Source: Bufo bufo | Taxonomy: Eukaryota; Chordata; Amphibia; Anura; Bufonidae | Direction: 5' to 3' | Length of the DNA stretch: 64,000 bases | NCBI RefSeq assembly: GCF_905171765.1 | Contig: NC_053392.1 | Span: 506,956,556 to 507,020,555, forward strand | In this document: piece after piece, positions 11,577-22,330 of the stretch | Position numbering within the stretch: position 1 is the first letter of the stretch | How the letters are laid out: every line of letters begins with the position of its first letter | Translations under genes and position numbers: made by a program | Notes under the pieces: model-generated | What the model was told of the DNA's origin: nothing | Seen by the model: the letters and a program-made list of their open reading frames with translations, nothing else | Databases searched by the model: none

Positions 11577-12067
11577 TGTCACGGAACCATGAACCAGACG
11601 TACAACAAGAGATGAGTGAAAATAAGAAGGCTTTATTGAAAATAAAGCTGTAAAGCAAAAGTTCAAACGGATGGTGAAACCGAGCAGAGTCTTTGCGAAG
11701 CCAGAGGTCAGGAACCAGAAGGGTAGTCAGACGAAGCCAGGATCAGGAACCAGCAGGGTAGTCAGACGAAGCCAGGATCAGGAACCAGCAGGGTAGTCAG
11801 ACGAAGCCAGGATCAGGAACCAGCAGGGTAGTCAGACGAAGCCAGGATCAGGAACCAGAAGCAGCAGCAGTCTTAGAAGCATGTGAACACAAGAGGACCA
11901 AGCAAGGAACTGAAGCCACAGACCTCCTATATCTATGAGCTAGGCATCCAGCTCCTCCCAGGGGAAGGAGGAGCCGCAGGGTGGAAGGCTACAAGAAACC
12001 CAGGACCCAAGATGGCCGCCAGCACATGTCAAACGAAGGAGAGCAGCAAGCAGGTAAGACCATGACA
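11577..12067 (-). repeat. 3' LTR of the gypsy element
   Basis: TG...CA ends. It contains four near-perfect ~35-bp tandem units (around 11706-11865, 'ggaaccagcagggtagtcag'), which also occur in the other LTR. An AATAAA on the minus strand is at 11632-11637, giving the likely polyadenylation signal of the element's transcript. Confidence 0.96.
11632..11637 (-). terminator. Polyadenylation signal in 3' LTR
   Basis: AATAAA read on the minus strand (TTTATT on plus), ~60 bp from the outer edge of the LTR, where transcripts from the 5' LTR would end. The duplicate hexamer in the 5' LTR is at 16479-16484. Confidence 0.6.
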
Positions 12068-12082
12068 GTACCTCCCCCTCAA
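12068..12082 (-). other. Polypurine tract of the gypsy element
   Basis: Minus-strand TTGAGGGGGAGGTAC directly abuts the 3' LTR, the expected place for priming plus-strand DNA synthesis. The gag-pol stop codon (12079-12081) lies inside this purine run, so coding sequence extends to the tract. Confidence 0.85.
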
Positions 12083-15000
12083 GGGCCCCTCCTCCGCGGA
12101 GCACAAAACGGTTTCTGAGGGAAGCGTGCGTGGAAGGCTCGGAGCAAGGCAGGAGCATGGACATCTGCGGAGGGAACCCAGGAACGCTCCTCTGGACCAT
12201 AACCACGCCAATGGACCAAAAACTGCAACCGACCGCGGACCAGGCGTGAGTCCAGGATATTGCTCACCTCATATTCCTCACGATTGCCCACTTGGACCGG
12301 ACGAGGCCGAGGAACCGAGGAAGTGAAACGATTACACACCAGTGGCTTCAACAGGGAGACATGAAACACGTTGGAGATCCGCATGCCAGGAGGAAGCGCA
12401 AGGGCATAGGCTACCGGGTTTACCCTGCGAAGCACTCGGAAGGGACCAACAAAGCGAGGCGCCAGCTTGGGAGTGGGCACTCGAAGGTTGAGGTTGCGGG
12501 TGGACAACCATACACGGTCTCCGACCTGGTAGGAAGGAGCAGGCGCTCGTCTGCGATCAGCCTGGAATCTCTGGCGCTGCGCAGAGACCTCAAGGGACTT
12601 CTGGATCTGTACCCAAGAAGCACGTAGGACGGAAAGGTGATCCTCCACAGCCGGAATATCCTGGGGAGAGAATACCTCCGGTAACACGGCAGGTTGGAAC
12701 CCATAATTGGCCATGAAGGGAGACGTCCCAGAGGAAGAGTTCACCGCCGTGTTCCTGGCAAACTCAGCCCAAGGCAGGAGGTCAACCCAATTGTCTTGGT
12801 GATCGGAGACATAGCAACGAAGGAATTGCTCCAAGGCCTGATTGGATCGTTCTGCGGCCCCATTGGACTGAGGGTGGTAGGCCGAGGAGAAGGAGAGATG
12901 AATCCCCAACTGGGAGCAAAAGGCGCGCCAGAACCTGGACACAAACTGACTCCCCCGATCCGACACAATCTCCTTAGGCAAACCGTGCAACCGGAAGACC
13001 TCCCTGGCAAAAATCGTGGCCAACTCTTGTGCAGAGGGTAACTTCTTGAGAGGAACACAGTGGCACATTTTGGAAAACCGATCCACAATCATGAGAATGA
13101 CCGTATGGCCTCGGGATGCAGGGAGGTCCACAATGAAATCCATCCCCAGGTGTGACCATGGGCGCTCCCCGGTGGCTATGGGTTGCAGAAGGCCCAACGG
13201 AAGGTGCCGAGGGGACTTACTCTGGGCACAAACGGAGCATGCCGCTACATATGCGGCGATGTCGGAACGTAGGGAAGGCCACCAGAACAGACGTGAAACA
13301 GCCCAGGACAGCTGATTCTTTCCAGGATGCCCCGCGGTCTTGGAGTTATGGTAGGTTCGCAACAACCGAGTGCGCAACTCCTCAGGCACAAAACATCTGC
13401 CGTTGGGTCTCCCAGAGGGAGCACCAGATTGAGCCGCCAAAATCTGCTCACCCAGGGGAGAGGTCAGGCTGGTGCGAATGGCGGCCAGGATCTGATTCGG
13501 AGGTATGACCGAAGTCGGAATCGACTCCTCCCTGGACAGCTCGGAGTACTGCCGTGATAAGGCATCCGCCCTGATGTTCTTGGAACCGGGTAGGTAGGAG
13601 ACCACGTAATTAAAACGTGACAAGAACAGAGCCCATCTGGCCTGACGTGGTGTCAATCTCTTGGCCTCAGAAAGGTAGGTCAGATTCTTGTGGTCCGTCA
13701 GGATGAGAACCGGAACCACCGAACCCTCGAGCAAGTGCCTCCATTCTTTAAGGGCCTGCACGATGGCCAATAACTCCCTGTCACCAATCTGATAGTTGCA
13801 CTCCGCGGAAGACAGTTTCCGGGAGTAAAACCCACAAGGAAGCAGAGGACCCTCTGGTGTTCTACGCTGAGACAGAAGGGCGCCTACTCCCGTCTCAGAC
13901 GCGTCCACCTCGAGGACAAAGGGCAACCCAGGGTTGGGATGCGACAGAATCGGAGCCGACACAAAGGCGGACTTTAGGGCCTCAAAAGCTCGGATGGCCT
14001 CGAGCGGCCAGACCTGGGAATTACTGCCCTTCCTGGTCAGATCCGTGAGAGGCTTGGCCAGCATGGAAAAGTCCCTGATGAACTTCCGATAATAATTGGC
14101 GAAGCCCAAAAAGCGCTGCAGGGAACGAAGACCACTGGGCTGGGGCCACTGTAAGACAGCCGAAACCTTCTCAGGATCCATGGAGAACCCCTCAGCGGAA
14201 ATGATGTAACCTAAGAAGGTTACCTGGGATCGGTGAAATTCGCATTTCTCAAGCTTACCGAACAGCTTGTTCTCTCGTAACCGTTGCAACACTCGTCTGA
14301 CATCCAGAATGTGGGCCTCCATGGATTCAGAATATACCAAGATGTCATCCAAATAGACTACCACACACTGCTGCAACAGGTCACGGAAAACATCGTTGAT
14401 GAATTCCTGAAAGACTGCGGGCGCATTGCACAACCCAAAGGGCATAACCAAGGATTCGTAATGACCGGTCCTGGTGTTAAACGCGGTCTTCCACTCATCG
14501 CCCGCCTTGATCCTTACCAGGTTATATGCCGCCCTCAGGTCGAGTTTGGTAAAGACCGTGGCCCCTTTAAGGCGATCGAACAGCTCGGAAATCAAGGGTA
14601 TCGGGTAAGCGTTCTTGATCGTGATGCGATTGAGACCCCTGTAATCGATGCAAGGCCTCAACTCACCGCCCTTCTTTTTCACAAAGAAAAATCCAGCCCC
14701 TGCCGGGGACGAAGATTTGCGAATGTGTCCGCGTGAAAGCGCCTCCTTCACGTACTCCTCCATGGCCTCATTCTCCGCTACCGACAGTGGATAGACTTTG
14801 CCACGAGGAGGAACGGCACCAGATTGTAACTCTATGGCACAATCGTATGGGCGGTGCGGAGGTAGGGCAACCGCGCGCACCTTATCGAATACATCCCGGT
14901 ACTCCTCGTATTCAGGAGGCAACAGAGAGTCCGAGGAAGTACACAGCAACTTGACAGACCCATGGATGCAACTAGTCCCACACTGCGGTGACCACGAGAG

Positions 15001-16410
15001 GATCTCGACCGATCTCCAATCGAAAGTCGGATTATGCTTCTGGAGCCAGGGGTACCCCAAGACCACCGAGTAGTGTGGAGACGAAATAACCTGGAGGCAG
15101 ACCGACTCTCTGTGAACGGCACCAATGGCTATCCCCACTGGAAGGGTCTCATGAGTCACGTGTGGCGGCAGAAGGGGTCTGCCGTCTATCGCCTCAAGAG
15201 CCAGTGGGGAACCTCGAGCCTGCAGAGGAATGGAATTGGCGGCAGCGAACACACTATCAATGAACAAACCACCAGCACCAGAGTCCACCAACGCCTGGGT
15301 CGTAACCGAGCCCCCGACCCAGGAGAGGACAACAGTGATCAGTGGTTTGTCAACACGGGAAACCGGGGACGAGGAGACTCCACCCAAGATCTGCCCCCGA
15401 CAGGATCTCAGGGTACGAGCGTTTCCCGGACGGTTCGGACATGCCAACCGAAAATGCCCACCGAGACCACAGTACATGCATCGGCCCTCGCGTCTCCGGA
15501 GTGCCCTCTCCCCCTCGGACAGGCGAGCAAACCCCAGCTGCATGGGTTCACCCCCAGACAAGTCATCCCCAGGAGGCGTGGGAGGAGAGGGAGGCACGGG
15601 TGGGACAGCAAACGTAGGCACCAATCTGTTAGAAGACCTCCGCAGGTTCTCCTTAAAGGAAGGTCTCTCCCTGAGTCTGGTGTCAATCAAAATCAGGAAA
15701 GAAATAAGAGACTCGAGCTCAACTGGTAGGTCCTTAGCTGCAACCTCATCCTTCAAGGCATCCGAGAGACCATGAGAGAAAGCAGCGACCAGAGCCTCAT
15801 TATTCCAGCCCACCTCTGCTGCCAGGGTACGAAACTCAATGGCGTATTCAGCTACGGATCGTGAACCCTGTCTGATGGACATAAGGAGCTTCGCAGCAGA
15901 GGCAGCACGAGCCGGCACATCGAATACCTTCCGAAGAGAAGCAACAAAACCGGAAAACTCGGCAACCACCGGATTGTTGTTCTCCCATAAAGGGCTGGCC
16001 CAGGCCAAGGCCTTGTCCGAGAGCAGCGAGATCAAGAAGCCCACCTTTGATCTCTCAGTAGGAAAGGCATGTGGCAGCAACTCGAAATAAATGCCCACCT
16101 GGTTAAGGAAACCTCGGCACTGAGTTGGCTCTCCCCCAAAGCGCTGTGGAAGAGGGGCAGAACCGGTCATACCCCGAAACACCGCAGGCGCAACAACAGG
16201 TGTCGGGGTAGACTCTGGCGCAACAACCGGAGCGGCAGTAGGAGCGAGCCCAGGAGCGACAACCGACCCATCGGCAACGGGAGCGAAATGAGCCGTGCGT
16301 TCAAGCAGGGTTTGCAACGCCACAGCGAACCGACCCAACAGGTGATCCTGCTGATCAAGTCTGGCAACCAGCGTGGGTAGCGAGGATGGCCCTGTACCGT
16401 CAGAATTCAT
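12079..16410 (-). CDS. Gag-Pol polyprotein with C-terminal chromodomain
   Basis: Uninterrupted 1443-codon frame from ATG 16408-16410. Domains by residue: gag capsid-like region ~90-260 after an Ala/Pro/Val-rich N terminus; zinc knuckle CMYCGLGGHFRLAC at 311-324; aspartic protease DSGA at 376; reverse transcriptase ~540-710 with YLDD at 686-689; RNase H from ~830 (VLEVDAS); integrase with HHCC finger ~1021-1061 (CSVC), then catalytic D1091, D1151 and E1187; chromodomain ~1379-1430 (YEVSNIL, LVHWRGY). A chromodomain is known in chromoviruses to direct integration to marked chromatin. Gag and pol share one frame without a stop or frameshift, as in several vertebrate gypsy lineages. All catalytic motifs look intact, so this copy could be autonomous; that is inference. 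No envelope gene is seen. Confidence 0.97.
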   Translation of the reverse strand: MNSDGTGPSSLPTLVARLDQQDHLLGRFAVALQTLLERTAHFAPVADGSVVAPGLAPTAAPVVAPESTPTPVVAPAVFRGMTGSAPLPQRFGGEPTQCRGFLNQVGIYFELLPHAFPTERSKVGFLISLLSDKALAWASPLWENNNPVVAEFSGFVASLRKVFDVPARAASAAKLLMSIRQGSRSVAEYAIEFRTLAAEVGWNNEALVAAFSHGLSDALKDEVAAKDLPVELESLISFLILIDTRLRERPSFKENLRRSSNRLVPTFAVPPVPPSPPTPPGDDLSGGEPMQLGFARLSEGERALRRREGRCMYCGLGGHFRLACPNRPGNARTLRSCRGQILGGVSSSPVSRVDKPLITVVLSWVGGSVTTQALVDSGAGGLFIDSVFAAANSIPLQARGSPLALEAIDGRPLLPPHVTHETLPVGIAIGAVHRESVCLQVISSPHYSVVLGYPWLQKHNPTFDWRSVEILSWSPQCGTSCIHGSVKLLCTSSDSLLPPEYEEYRDVFDKVRAVALPPHRPYDCAIELQSGAVPPRGKVYPLSVAENEAMEEYVKEALSRGHIRKSSSPAGAGFFFVKKKGGELRPCIDYRGLNRITIKNAYPIPLISELFDRLKGATVFTKLDLRAAYNLVRIKAGDEWKTAFNTRTGHYESLVMPFGLCNAPAVFQEFINDVFRDLLQQCVVVYLDDILVYSESMEAHILDVRRVLQRLRENKLFGKLEKCEFHRSQVTFLGYIISAEGFSMDPEKVSAVLQWPQPSGLRSLQRFLGFANYYRKFIRDFSMLAKPLTDLTRKGSNSQVWPLEAIRAFEALKSAFVSAPILSHPNPGLPFVLEVDASETGVGALLSQRRTPEGPLLPCGFYSRKLSSAECNYQIGDRELLAIVQALKEWRHLLEGSVVPVLILTDHKNLTYLSEAKRLTPRQARWALFLSRFNYVVSYLPGSKNIRADALSRQYSELSREESIPTSVIPPNQILAAIRTSLTSPLGEQILAAQSGAPSGRPNGRCFVPEELRTRLLRTYHNSKTAGHPGKNQLSWAVSRLFWWPSLRSDIAAYVAACSVCAQSKSPRHLPLGLLQPIATGERPWSHLGMDFIVDLPASRGHTVILMIVDRFSKMCHCVPLKKLPSAQELATIFAREVFRLHGLPKEIVSDRGSQFVSRFWRAFCSQLGIHLSFSSAYHPQSNGAAERSNQALEQFLRCYVSDHQDNWVDLLPWAEFARNTAVNSSSGTSPFMANYGFQPAVLPEVFSPQDIPAVEDHLSVLRASWVQIQKSLEVSAQRQRFQADRRRAPAPSYQVGDRVWLSTRNLNLRVPTPKLAPRFVGPFRVLRRVNPVAYALALPPGMRISNVFHVSLLKPLVCNRFTSSVPRPRPVQVGNREEYEVSNILDSRLVRGRLQFLVHWRGYGPEERSWVPSADVHAPALLRAFHARFPQKPFCAPRRRGP

Positions 16411-16423
16411 GGCTTGGTCCTAA
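16411..16423 (-). other. Primer-binding/leader segment of the gypsy element
   Basis: Only 13 nt separate the 5' LTR from the gag start codon (minus strand TTAGGACCAAGCC then ATG). The primer site must therefore lie here or overlap the first codons. It does not begin with the common TGG, so I cannot name the priming tRNA. Confidence 0.6.
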
Positions 16424-16914
16424 TGTCACGGAACCATGAACCAGACGTACAACAAGAGATGAGTGAAAATAAGAAGGCTTTATTGAAAATAAAGCTGTAA
16501 AGCAAAAGTTCAAACGGATGGTGAAACCGAGCAGAGTCTTTGCGAAGCCAGAGGTCAGGAACCAGAAGGGTAGTCAGACGAAGCCAGGATCAGGAACCAG
16601 CAGGGTAGTCAGACGAAGCCAGGATCAGGAACCAGCAGGGTAGTCAGACGAAGCCAGGATCAGGAACCAGCAGGGTAGTCAGACGAAGCCAGGATCAGGA
16701 ACCAGAAGCAGCAGCAGTCTTAGAAGCATGTGAACACAAGAGGACCAAGCAAGGAACTGAAGCCACAGACCTCCTATATCTATGAGCTAGGCATCCAGCT
16801 CCTCCCAGGGGAAGGAGGAGCCGCAGGGTGGAAGGCTACAAGAAACCCAGGACCCAAGATGGCCGCCAGCACATGTCAAACGAAGGAGAGCAGCAAGCAG
16901 GTAAGACCATGACA
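16424..16914 (-). repeat. 5' LTR of the gypsy element
   Basis: Same 491-bp length and, by eye, the same sequence as the other LTR, including the four ~35-bp units (about 16553-16712). It should carry the promoter; a weak TATA-like 'catagatatagg' occurs on the minus strand near 16770, which I do not assert as functional. Confidence 0.96.
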
Positions 16915-18758
16915 GAGAGAAAGCGTAAATTCCCACCTAGCCACCCTCGATTCCCTGGCCCTGAATGCCAGCATTTCTAAACTACTGGCCTTTGAAATGC
17001 TGTCATTCAGGCTGGTGGAGACGGACAGCTTCAAACAGCTCATGTCGCTTGCTGTCCCACAGTACGTGGTTCCAGCCGCCACTACGCCTCCAGGAGAGCC
17101 GTGCCCTCCCTGCACAACCAAGTACTCTGCTTCCTCCTACTCTTCTATCACCTCTTCATCCGGTCAGACCTTCACCACCAACTTCAGCACAGCACAGCCA
17201 GGGGTAAACGTTAGCAGGCCGTTCTGAAACTGATGTGTTTGGGGGACAGGCCCGACACCGCACAGGAGTTGTGGGGGGGTATAGAACAACAGACCGACGA
17301 GTGGTTGCTGCCAGTGAGCTTCAAGCCCGGCCTGGTGGTGTGCGATAATGGGCGGAATCTCGTTGCAGCTCTGGGACTAGCCGGTTTGACGCACATCCCT
17401 TGCCTGGCGCATGTGCTGAATTTGGTGGTGCAGAAATTCATTCACAACTACCCCGACATGTCAGAGCTGCTGCATAAAGTGCAGGCCGTCTGTGCGTGCT
17501 TCCGGCGTTCTCATCCTGCCGCCGCTCGGCTGTCTGCTCTACAGCGTAACTTCGGCCTTCCCGCTCACCGCCTCATATGCGATGTGCCCACCAGGTGGAA
17601 CTCCACCTTGCACATGCTGGAGAGACTGCGAGCAGCAGCAGGCCATAGTGGAGTTTTCAGCTGCAGCACACACTGCGGAACAGCACCACTTCACCACCAA
17701 TGACTGGGCCTCCATACTATTTCTATGTCTCCTTGAGAAAACACTTAGGGCGATGATGGAAGAGGATGTGGCCCAGGACGAGGAGGAGGAGGAAGAGGGG
17801 TCATTTCTAACACTTTCAGGCCAGTCTTTTAGAAGTGGCTCAGAGGGAGTTTTTTTGCAACAGCAGAGGCCAGGTACAAATTTGGCCAGCCATGGCCCAC
17901 TACTGGAGGACGAGGAGGAGGAGGATGAGGATGAAGCATGTTCACAGCGGGGTGGCACCCAACGCAGCTCGGGCCTATCACTGGTGCGTGGCTGGGGGGA
18001 TACGGAGGATGCAGACGATACGCCTCCCACAGAAGACAGCTTGTCCTTACCTCCGGGCAGCCTGGCACACATGAGCGACTACATGCTGCAGTGCCTGTGC
18101 AATGACAGCAGAGTTGCCCACATTTTAACGTGTGCTGACTACTGGGTGGCCACCCTGCTGGATCCCCGTTACAAAGACAATGTGCCGTCCTTAATTCCCT
18201 CACTGGAGCGTAATCGGAAGATGCTCGACTACAGGCGCACGCTGGTAGACGCGCTCCTGAGAGCATTCCTGACTGACGTCGGGGGACAAGTGGAAGCACA
18301 AGGCGAAGGCAGGGGAGGAGGAAGAGGTCGCCAACGCAGCTGTGTCAGCGCCTCAGAAGGCAGGGTTAGCATGGCCGACATGTGGAAAAGCTTTGTCACC
18401 TCACCGCAACAACCGTCCCCAACTGCTGATATGGAGCGTGTTAGTAGGAGGCAGCATTTGAACAATATGGTGGAACAGTACCTGTGCACACGCCTACACG
18501 TACTGACTGATGGTTCTGCCCCATTCCAACTTCTGGGTCTCCAAATTGTCCACATGGCCAGAGCTTGCCCTGTATGCCTTGGAGGTGCTGGCCTGCCCTG
18601 GAGCCAGTGTGCTCTCTGAACGTGTATTTAGCACGGCAGGAGGCGTCATTACAGACAGACGCAGCCGCCTGTCAACAGCCAACGTGGACAAGCTCACGTT
18701 CATTAAAATTAACCAGGCCTGGATCCCACAATACTTGTCTATACCTTGTGCAGAATAG
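16915..18758 (+). pseudogene. hAT transposase A, catalytic and dimerisation part
   Basis: Resumes with the ERKRKFPPSHP segment that normally follows SISQ in this family. An early part (to ~17220) is frameshifted and seems to lack the block carrying the first catalytic Asp (the LTTDTW region seen in the relatives at 19700 and 29350). Then come the RNase-H-like fold with VVCDNGRNLVAAL, the PCLAHVLNLVV box and VPTRWNST (17233-17640). Another shift follows, then an acidic insertion domain (EEEEEEGS), WVATLLDPRYK (~18150), and finally the C-terminal hATC dimerisation domain (WPELALYALEVLACPG, SERVFSTAGG, ending IPQYLSIP) in a third frame to TAG 18756-18758. Several indels make it non-functional. 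Confidence 0.9.
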
Positions 18759-19215
18759 ACAGTTCTAACAGCCTCAACCATCCATCCTTGTACTCAAGTG
18801 CACTTATTACTTTTTTTTGTTTATTTTATGTCCCAATATTTTGGGGGATACCCCTATGTAAAAATGCAAAATAACACACATCTGTGTTGGCTACCTATTC
18901 CTTGCTTCGCTGCCGCTTCCACCTAGACCGCCACGTGAGCCTACACCGCCACATCCACCCATTCACCGCCTCCTCAACCTCTTCCTCCTACATCATTCCT
19001 AATTTAAATGTTTTTAATGTCTTTTATGTTTTTTTAATTCATTTCCCTATCCACATGCTCTTAAGCACATTTTGCTGCCATTTGCAGCCCTCTAGCTCTT
19101 TCCAGGGCTATTTTAGAGAGATTTTAGTGGCCAAAAGTTCGGGTCCCCATTTACTTTTTTTTCAAGTTCGGCCAGACCTGCCGAACCCGAACATCCAGGT
19201 GTCCGCTCAACTCTA
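18759..19215 (+). mobile_element. 3' tail and right terminus of a hAT unit
   Basis: Non-coding tail after the transposase stop, with a Pro/Ser-like low-complexity stretch and 'ttcgggtccccattt'. It ends '...gtccgctcaactcta', which inverted reads TAGAGTTGAGCGGAC, a hAT-like terminus. The 8 bases beyond (aatataac) have no copy that I could place on the left, so the left boundary of unit A remains unknown. Confidence 0.6.
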
Positions 19216-19317
19216 AATATAACAAATATTCGATTTTGCGAATATTCGACGAATATTCTACAAAATATTTGTGAAATATCACAAATTCGAATATGACCCC
19301 TGCCGCTCATCACTACT
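19216..19317. mobile_element. Right end of another hAT-type element
   Basis: AT-rich 'gaatattcg' motifs finish with 'ccgctcatcacta' (inverted TAGTGATGAGCGG). It abuts hAT unit E coding sequence on the right, as if a larger element containing unit A had been inserted within unit E. The left partner is not visible. Confidence 0.5.
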
Positions 19318-19319
19318 AG

Positions 19320-21647
19320 GGATGACTGCCTTAAGAAGGCACCGGGCCTCCCATCACCGAGCCCAGTGGGAGCAGCACCGTCAGAACCCACAAATCCACG
19401 CTCTCCTTCTCCTCTCTCCTCCCATTTGTTATCCACTCCACTTTCCCCCATGCCGTTGTTGCGTTCACCTGGCAGAAGGCAGGCTTCCGTGGCCCAAATG
19501 TTTGAACGTAAAAAGTTGATGACGCCGGATAACCCTTTTGCCCAACGGCTGACCGCTGGCTTGTCTGAACTGCTAGCCCGCCAAATACTGCCATATAAAC
19601 TGGTGGACTCAGAGGCCTTTAGAAAATTTGTGGCCATTGGCACACTGCAATGGAAGGTCCCCAGAAGGAAATATTTCTCCCAGAAGGGCATCCCAGAGCT
19701 GTATGGCCACTTTCAGTGGCAAGTAAATATATCTATGGCACACAGTGTCGGTGCCAAGATATATCTGACCACAAACACGTGGTCTAGCAAACACGGACAG
19801 GGAAGGTGCATAACTTTTACTGCCCACTGGGTGAACCTTCAGACGGCCACAAAGTATGTAACCCGTGGCTCCCGCGTGGATTTGGTGTTACCGCCACCGA
19901 TTGCATGCAGGCCTGCCTTTTCTTCTCCTCTTCCTACTCCATCCTTCATCTGCTCCTCGGCTGACTACTCCTTTTCCACTGCTACTGCCTCTTCCGCTGC
20001 GCCCCCCAAGCTCCCCAGAACCTATTTGACGTGCCAGGTGAGACGTTGCCATGCTGTGATGCGTCTGTTGTGCCCGGAAGCCAAGAGTCACACCGGTCCT
20101 GCACTGCTTTCAGCTCTGCGGTCACAGGCTGATCAGTGGCTAACCACACTTAATTTGACAGTTGGTAGAGTGGTGTGCAACAACGGTGCCAATATGCTGA
20201 GCGCGCTGAAACAGGGCAAAATGACACACGTGTCGTGCATGGCACGCGTTCTGAATTAGTCATGCAGTGATTCGTTGCCAAATACCTTGGGGTCCAGGAC
20301 GTCTTGCGGCAGGCCAGGAAAATCTATTCCCCTTTTTGGAGGATCTTACCTGGCCATGGCTCGCCTTGCTAGCGTTCAGCGGCAACACCACCTGCCCGTC
20401 AGATGTCTGATTTGTGACAGCCCGACGTGCAGGAACTCCACCTTGTATATGCTTGATAGGCTGCTCCAGCAGCAATGTGCTGTTAACAACTACCTGTTCG
20501 AACTTTGCAGCAGGACAGGTTCTGGGGAGCTTGGTTTCTTTTCACCGCGCCAGTGGCTGCTCATGCGCGACGCATGCAGACTTCTGCGGCCATTTAATGA
20601 GATCACCAAACTGGCCAGGGCGCCATCAGTGACATCGGAACTTACGCCTTCTTTCTGGAGCGTGCATCGCGTCGTGTCATTGATCAAGCCGTCGAGAAGC
20701 AGGAGCAGGAAGATGAAGAAGTCGCAATGCTGAATGCATTCCTAGGGCGGACTACTCCATCTGAGACAAGTCAGCAGGTGTCTGAAGAGGAGTCAGAGGA
20801 GGATGGTGGCTGGGGGAGGAGGAGAAGCAAGAAGAGCAGGCTTTGAGGGGGACTTTAAACTTTTCGGGGATCCCTTGTGTTGTCCGTGGCGGGGGGGAGG
20901 AGATCGAGGACAACATTCTCCTAGGCGATGAGCAGAAGCCAGGGCGCTCCACAGCTTCCAATTTAGTGCAAATGGGGGCCTTCATGCTCCAGTGTTTGAA
21001 AGTGGAACCCCCATATAAAAAGCATAAAGGGCAAGGACCAGTACTGGGCGGCAACGTACTTAGACTCCCGGTACAAACACAAAATGGCGGACATGTTACC
21101 AGCATCACAGAGGGCTGGCAGAATGCAACATTTCCAGGCCTTGCTGCGAGAGATGCTGCATTTTTCTGTTGCGGGTGCTGGCAGAGGAATTTCCACCCAC
21201 AGCGAAACAGGTGCAGGTACCAATCCTACTGCCCCTGCAAAAAGAGGGCAGTTTGAAGATGTGTTGGTCATTTCAGATATGAGATCATTCTTTCAGCCAA
21301 ACCATCGACAGCCGCCCTCCGGATTTAGCCTCAGGGAACGCCTAGACTGACATGTGTCCGACTACATCGGGTAAATCGCTGATGTGGACGCTCTGAGAAG
21401 CGAGGAACCCCTGGACTACAGGGTGTGCAGGCTTGACCTGTGGCCAGAGCTGGCACAATTTGCCATGGAACTCTTGGCTTACCTTTTGTCCAGTGTCCTG
21501 TCCAAAAGGACGTTCAGCGCAGCAGGGGGGATCGTGACCGATAAGCGTACCCGCCTAGCTCACGACAGTGTGCACTACCTCACATTTCTAAAAATGAATG
21601 AGGCATGGATCTCTGATGAATTCAACACCTATGACGACCACGTGTAA
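19320..21647 (+). pseudogene. hAT transposase relic E
   Basis: Lacks the BED finger; it begins in the Ser/Pro linker and the SVAQMFERKK segment, followed by LLARQILPYKLVDSEAFRKF and a region like the first catalytic block (IYLTTNTWSS; the family usually has TTDTW, so the first Asp is Asn here). VVCNNGANMLSAL replaces the usual CDNG, so the second Asp is also Asn. CMARVLN ends at a stop near 20257. The middle part (20275-20740) and the 20840-21350 stretch are in shifted frames. The C-terminal dimerisation domain at 21384-21647 is recognisable (LWPELAQFAMELLA, KRTFSAAGG, LTFLKMNEAW). Probably decayed to inactivity long ago. Confidence 0.86.
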
Positions 21648-21729
21648 TTGAATTTCCTCATGCCACCCCACACATATCCGCCACTACCCAGAACAAAGAA
21701 TGGTCGTTGTCTTATGTATATACATCTGC

Positions 21730-22330
21730 ATAAAATACCTTTTCTGTCATGTGAATGCCTAATTTTGGGGCCTGTACTGGCAGACAGTAAAATTTGTATC
21801 CAGTGACCGCTTAATGTACCTCCAGCCACATCATCACAAATTCTTTTCTGTCAGGTGAATGCCTAATTTTTGGGGCCTGTACTGTCCTGCAGTAAAATTT
21901 GTATCTAGTGACCGCCTAATGTATCTTCAGCCACATCATCACAAGTTCTTTTCTGTCAGGTGAATGCCTAATTTTTGGGGCCTGTTCTGGCCTACGGTAA
22001 AATTTTTAGCCAGTGACCACCTAATGTACCTCCAGCCACATCACAAGTTATTTTCTGTCAGGTGAATGCCTAATTTTTGGGGCCTGTACTCCAGTGGCCT
22101 ACAGTAAAAATTGTATCCAGTGACTGCCTAATGTACCTCCAGCCACATAATCACAAGTTCTTTTCTGTCAGGTGAATGCCTAATTTTTGGGGCCTGTACT
22201 GGCCGACAGTAAAATTTGTATCCAGTGACCGCTTAATGTACCTCTAGCCACATCATCACAAGTTCTTTTTTGTCAGGTGAATGCCTAATTTTTGGGGCCT
22301 GTACTCCCATGGCCTAAAATTAAAATTTTC
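21730..22330. repeat. ~105-bp tandem array behind hAT unit E
   Basis: Six units of about 105 bp, each with 'cttttctgtcaggtgaatgc', 'ctaatttttggggcctgtact', 'agtaaaatttgtatccagtg' and 'ccacatcatcacaag'. Spacing of successive starts is ~103-108. It lies in the 3' non-coding part of the hAT unit. Confidence 0.92.

Larger units (their letters stand above)
11577..16914 (-). mobile_element. Complete Ty3/gypsy chromovirus-type LTR retrotransposon
   Basis: 5338 bp, inserted inside hAT unit A. A 5-bp target duplication GAGAG sits at 11572-11576 and 16915-16919. Two 491-bp LTRs begin TGTCA and end TGACA, with one long internal frame between them on the minus strand. The LTRs appear identical by eye and gag-pol has no stop, so this is the most recent insertion in the window. 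Clade assignment (chromodomain-bearing vertebrate gypsy) comes from the domain order and the C-terminal chromodomain. Confidence 0.97.

Noticed and set aside
12292..16380. Plus-strand open frames of 60-231 codons opposite gag-pol
   Set aside because: Shadows of the GC-rich minus-strand frame. No recognisable domains or start context.
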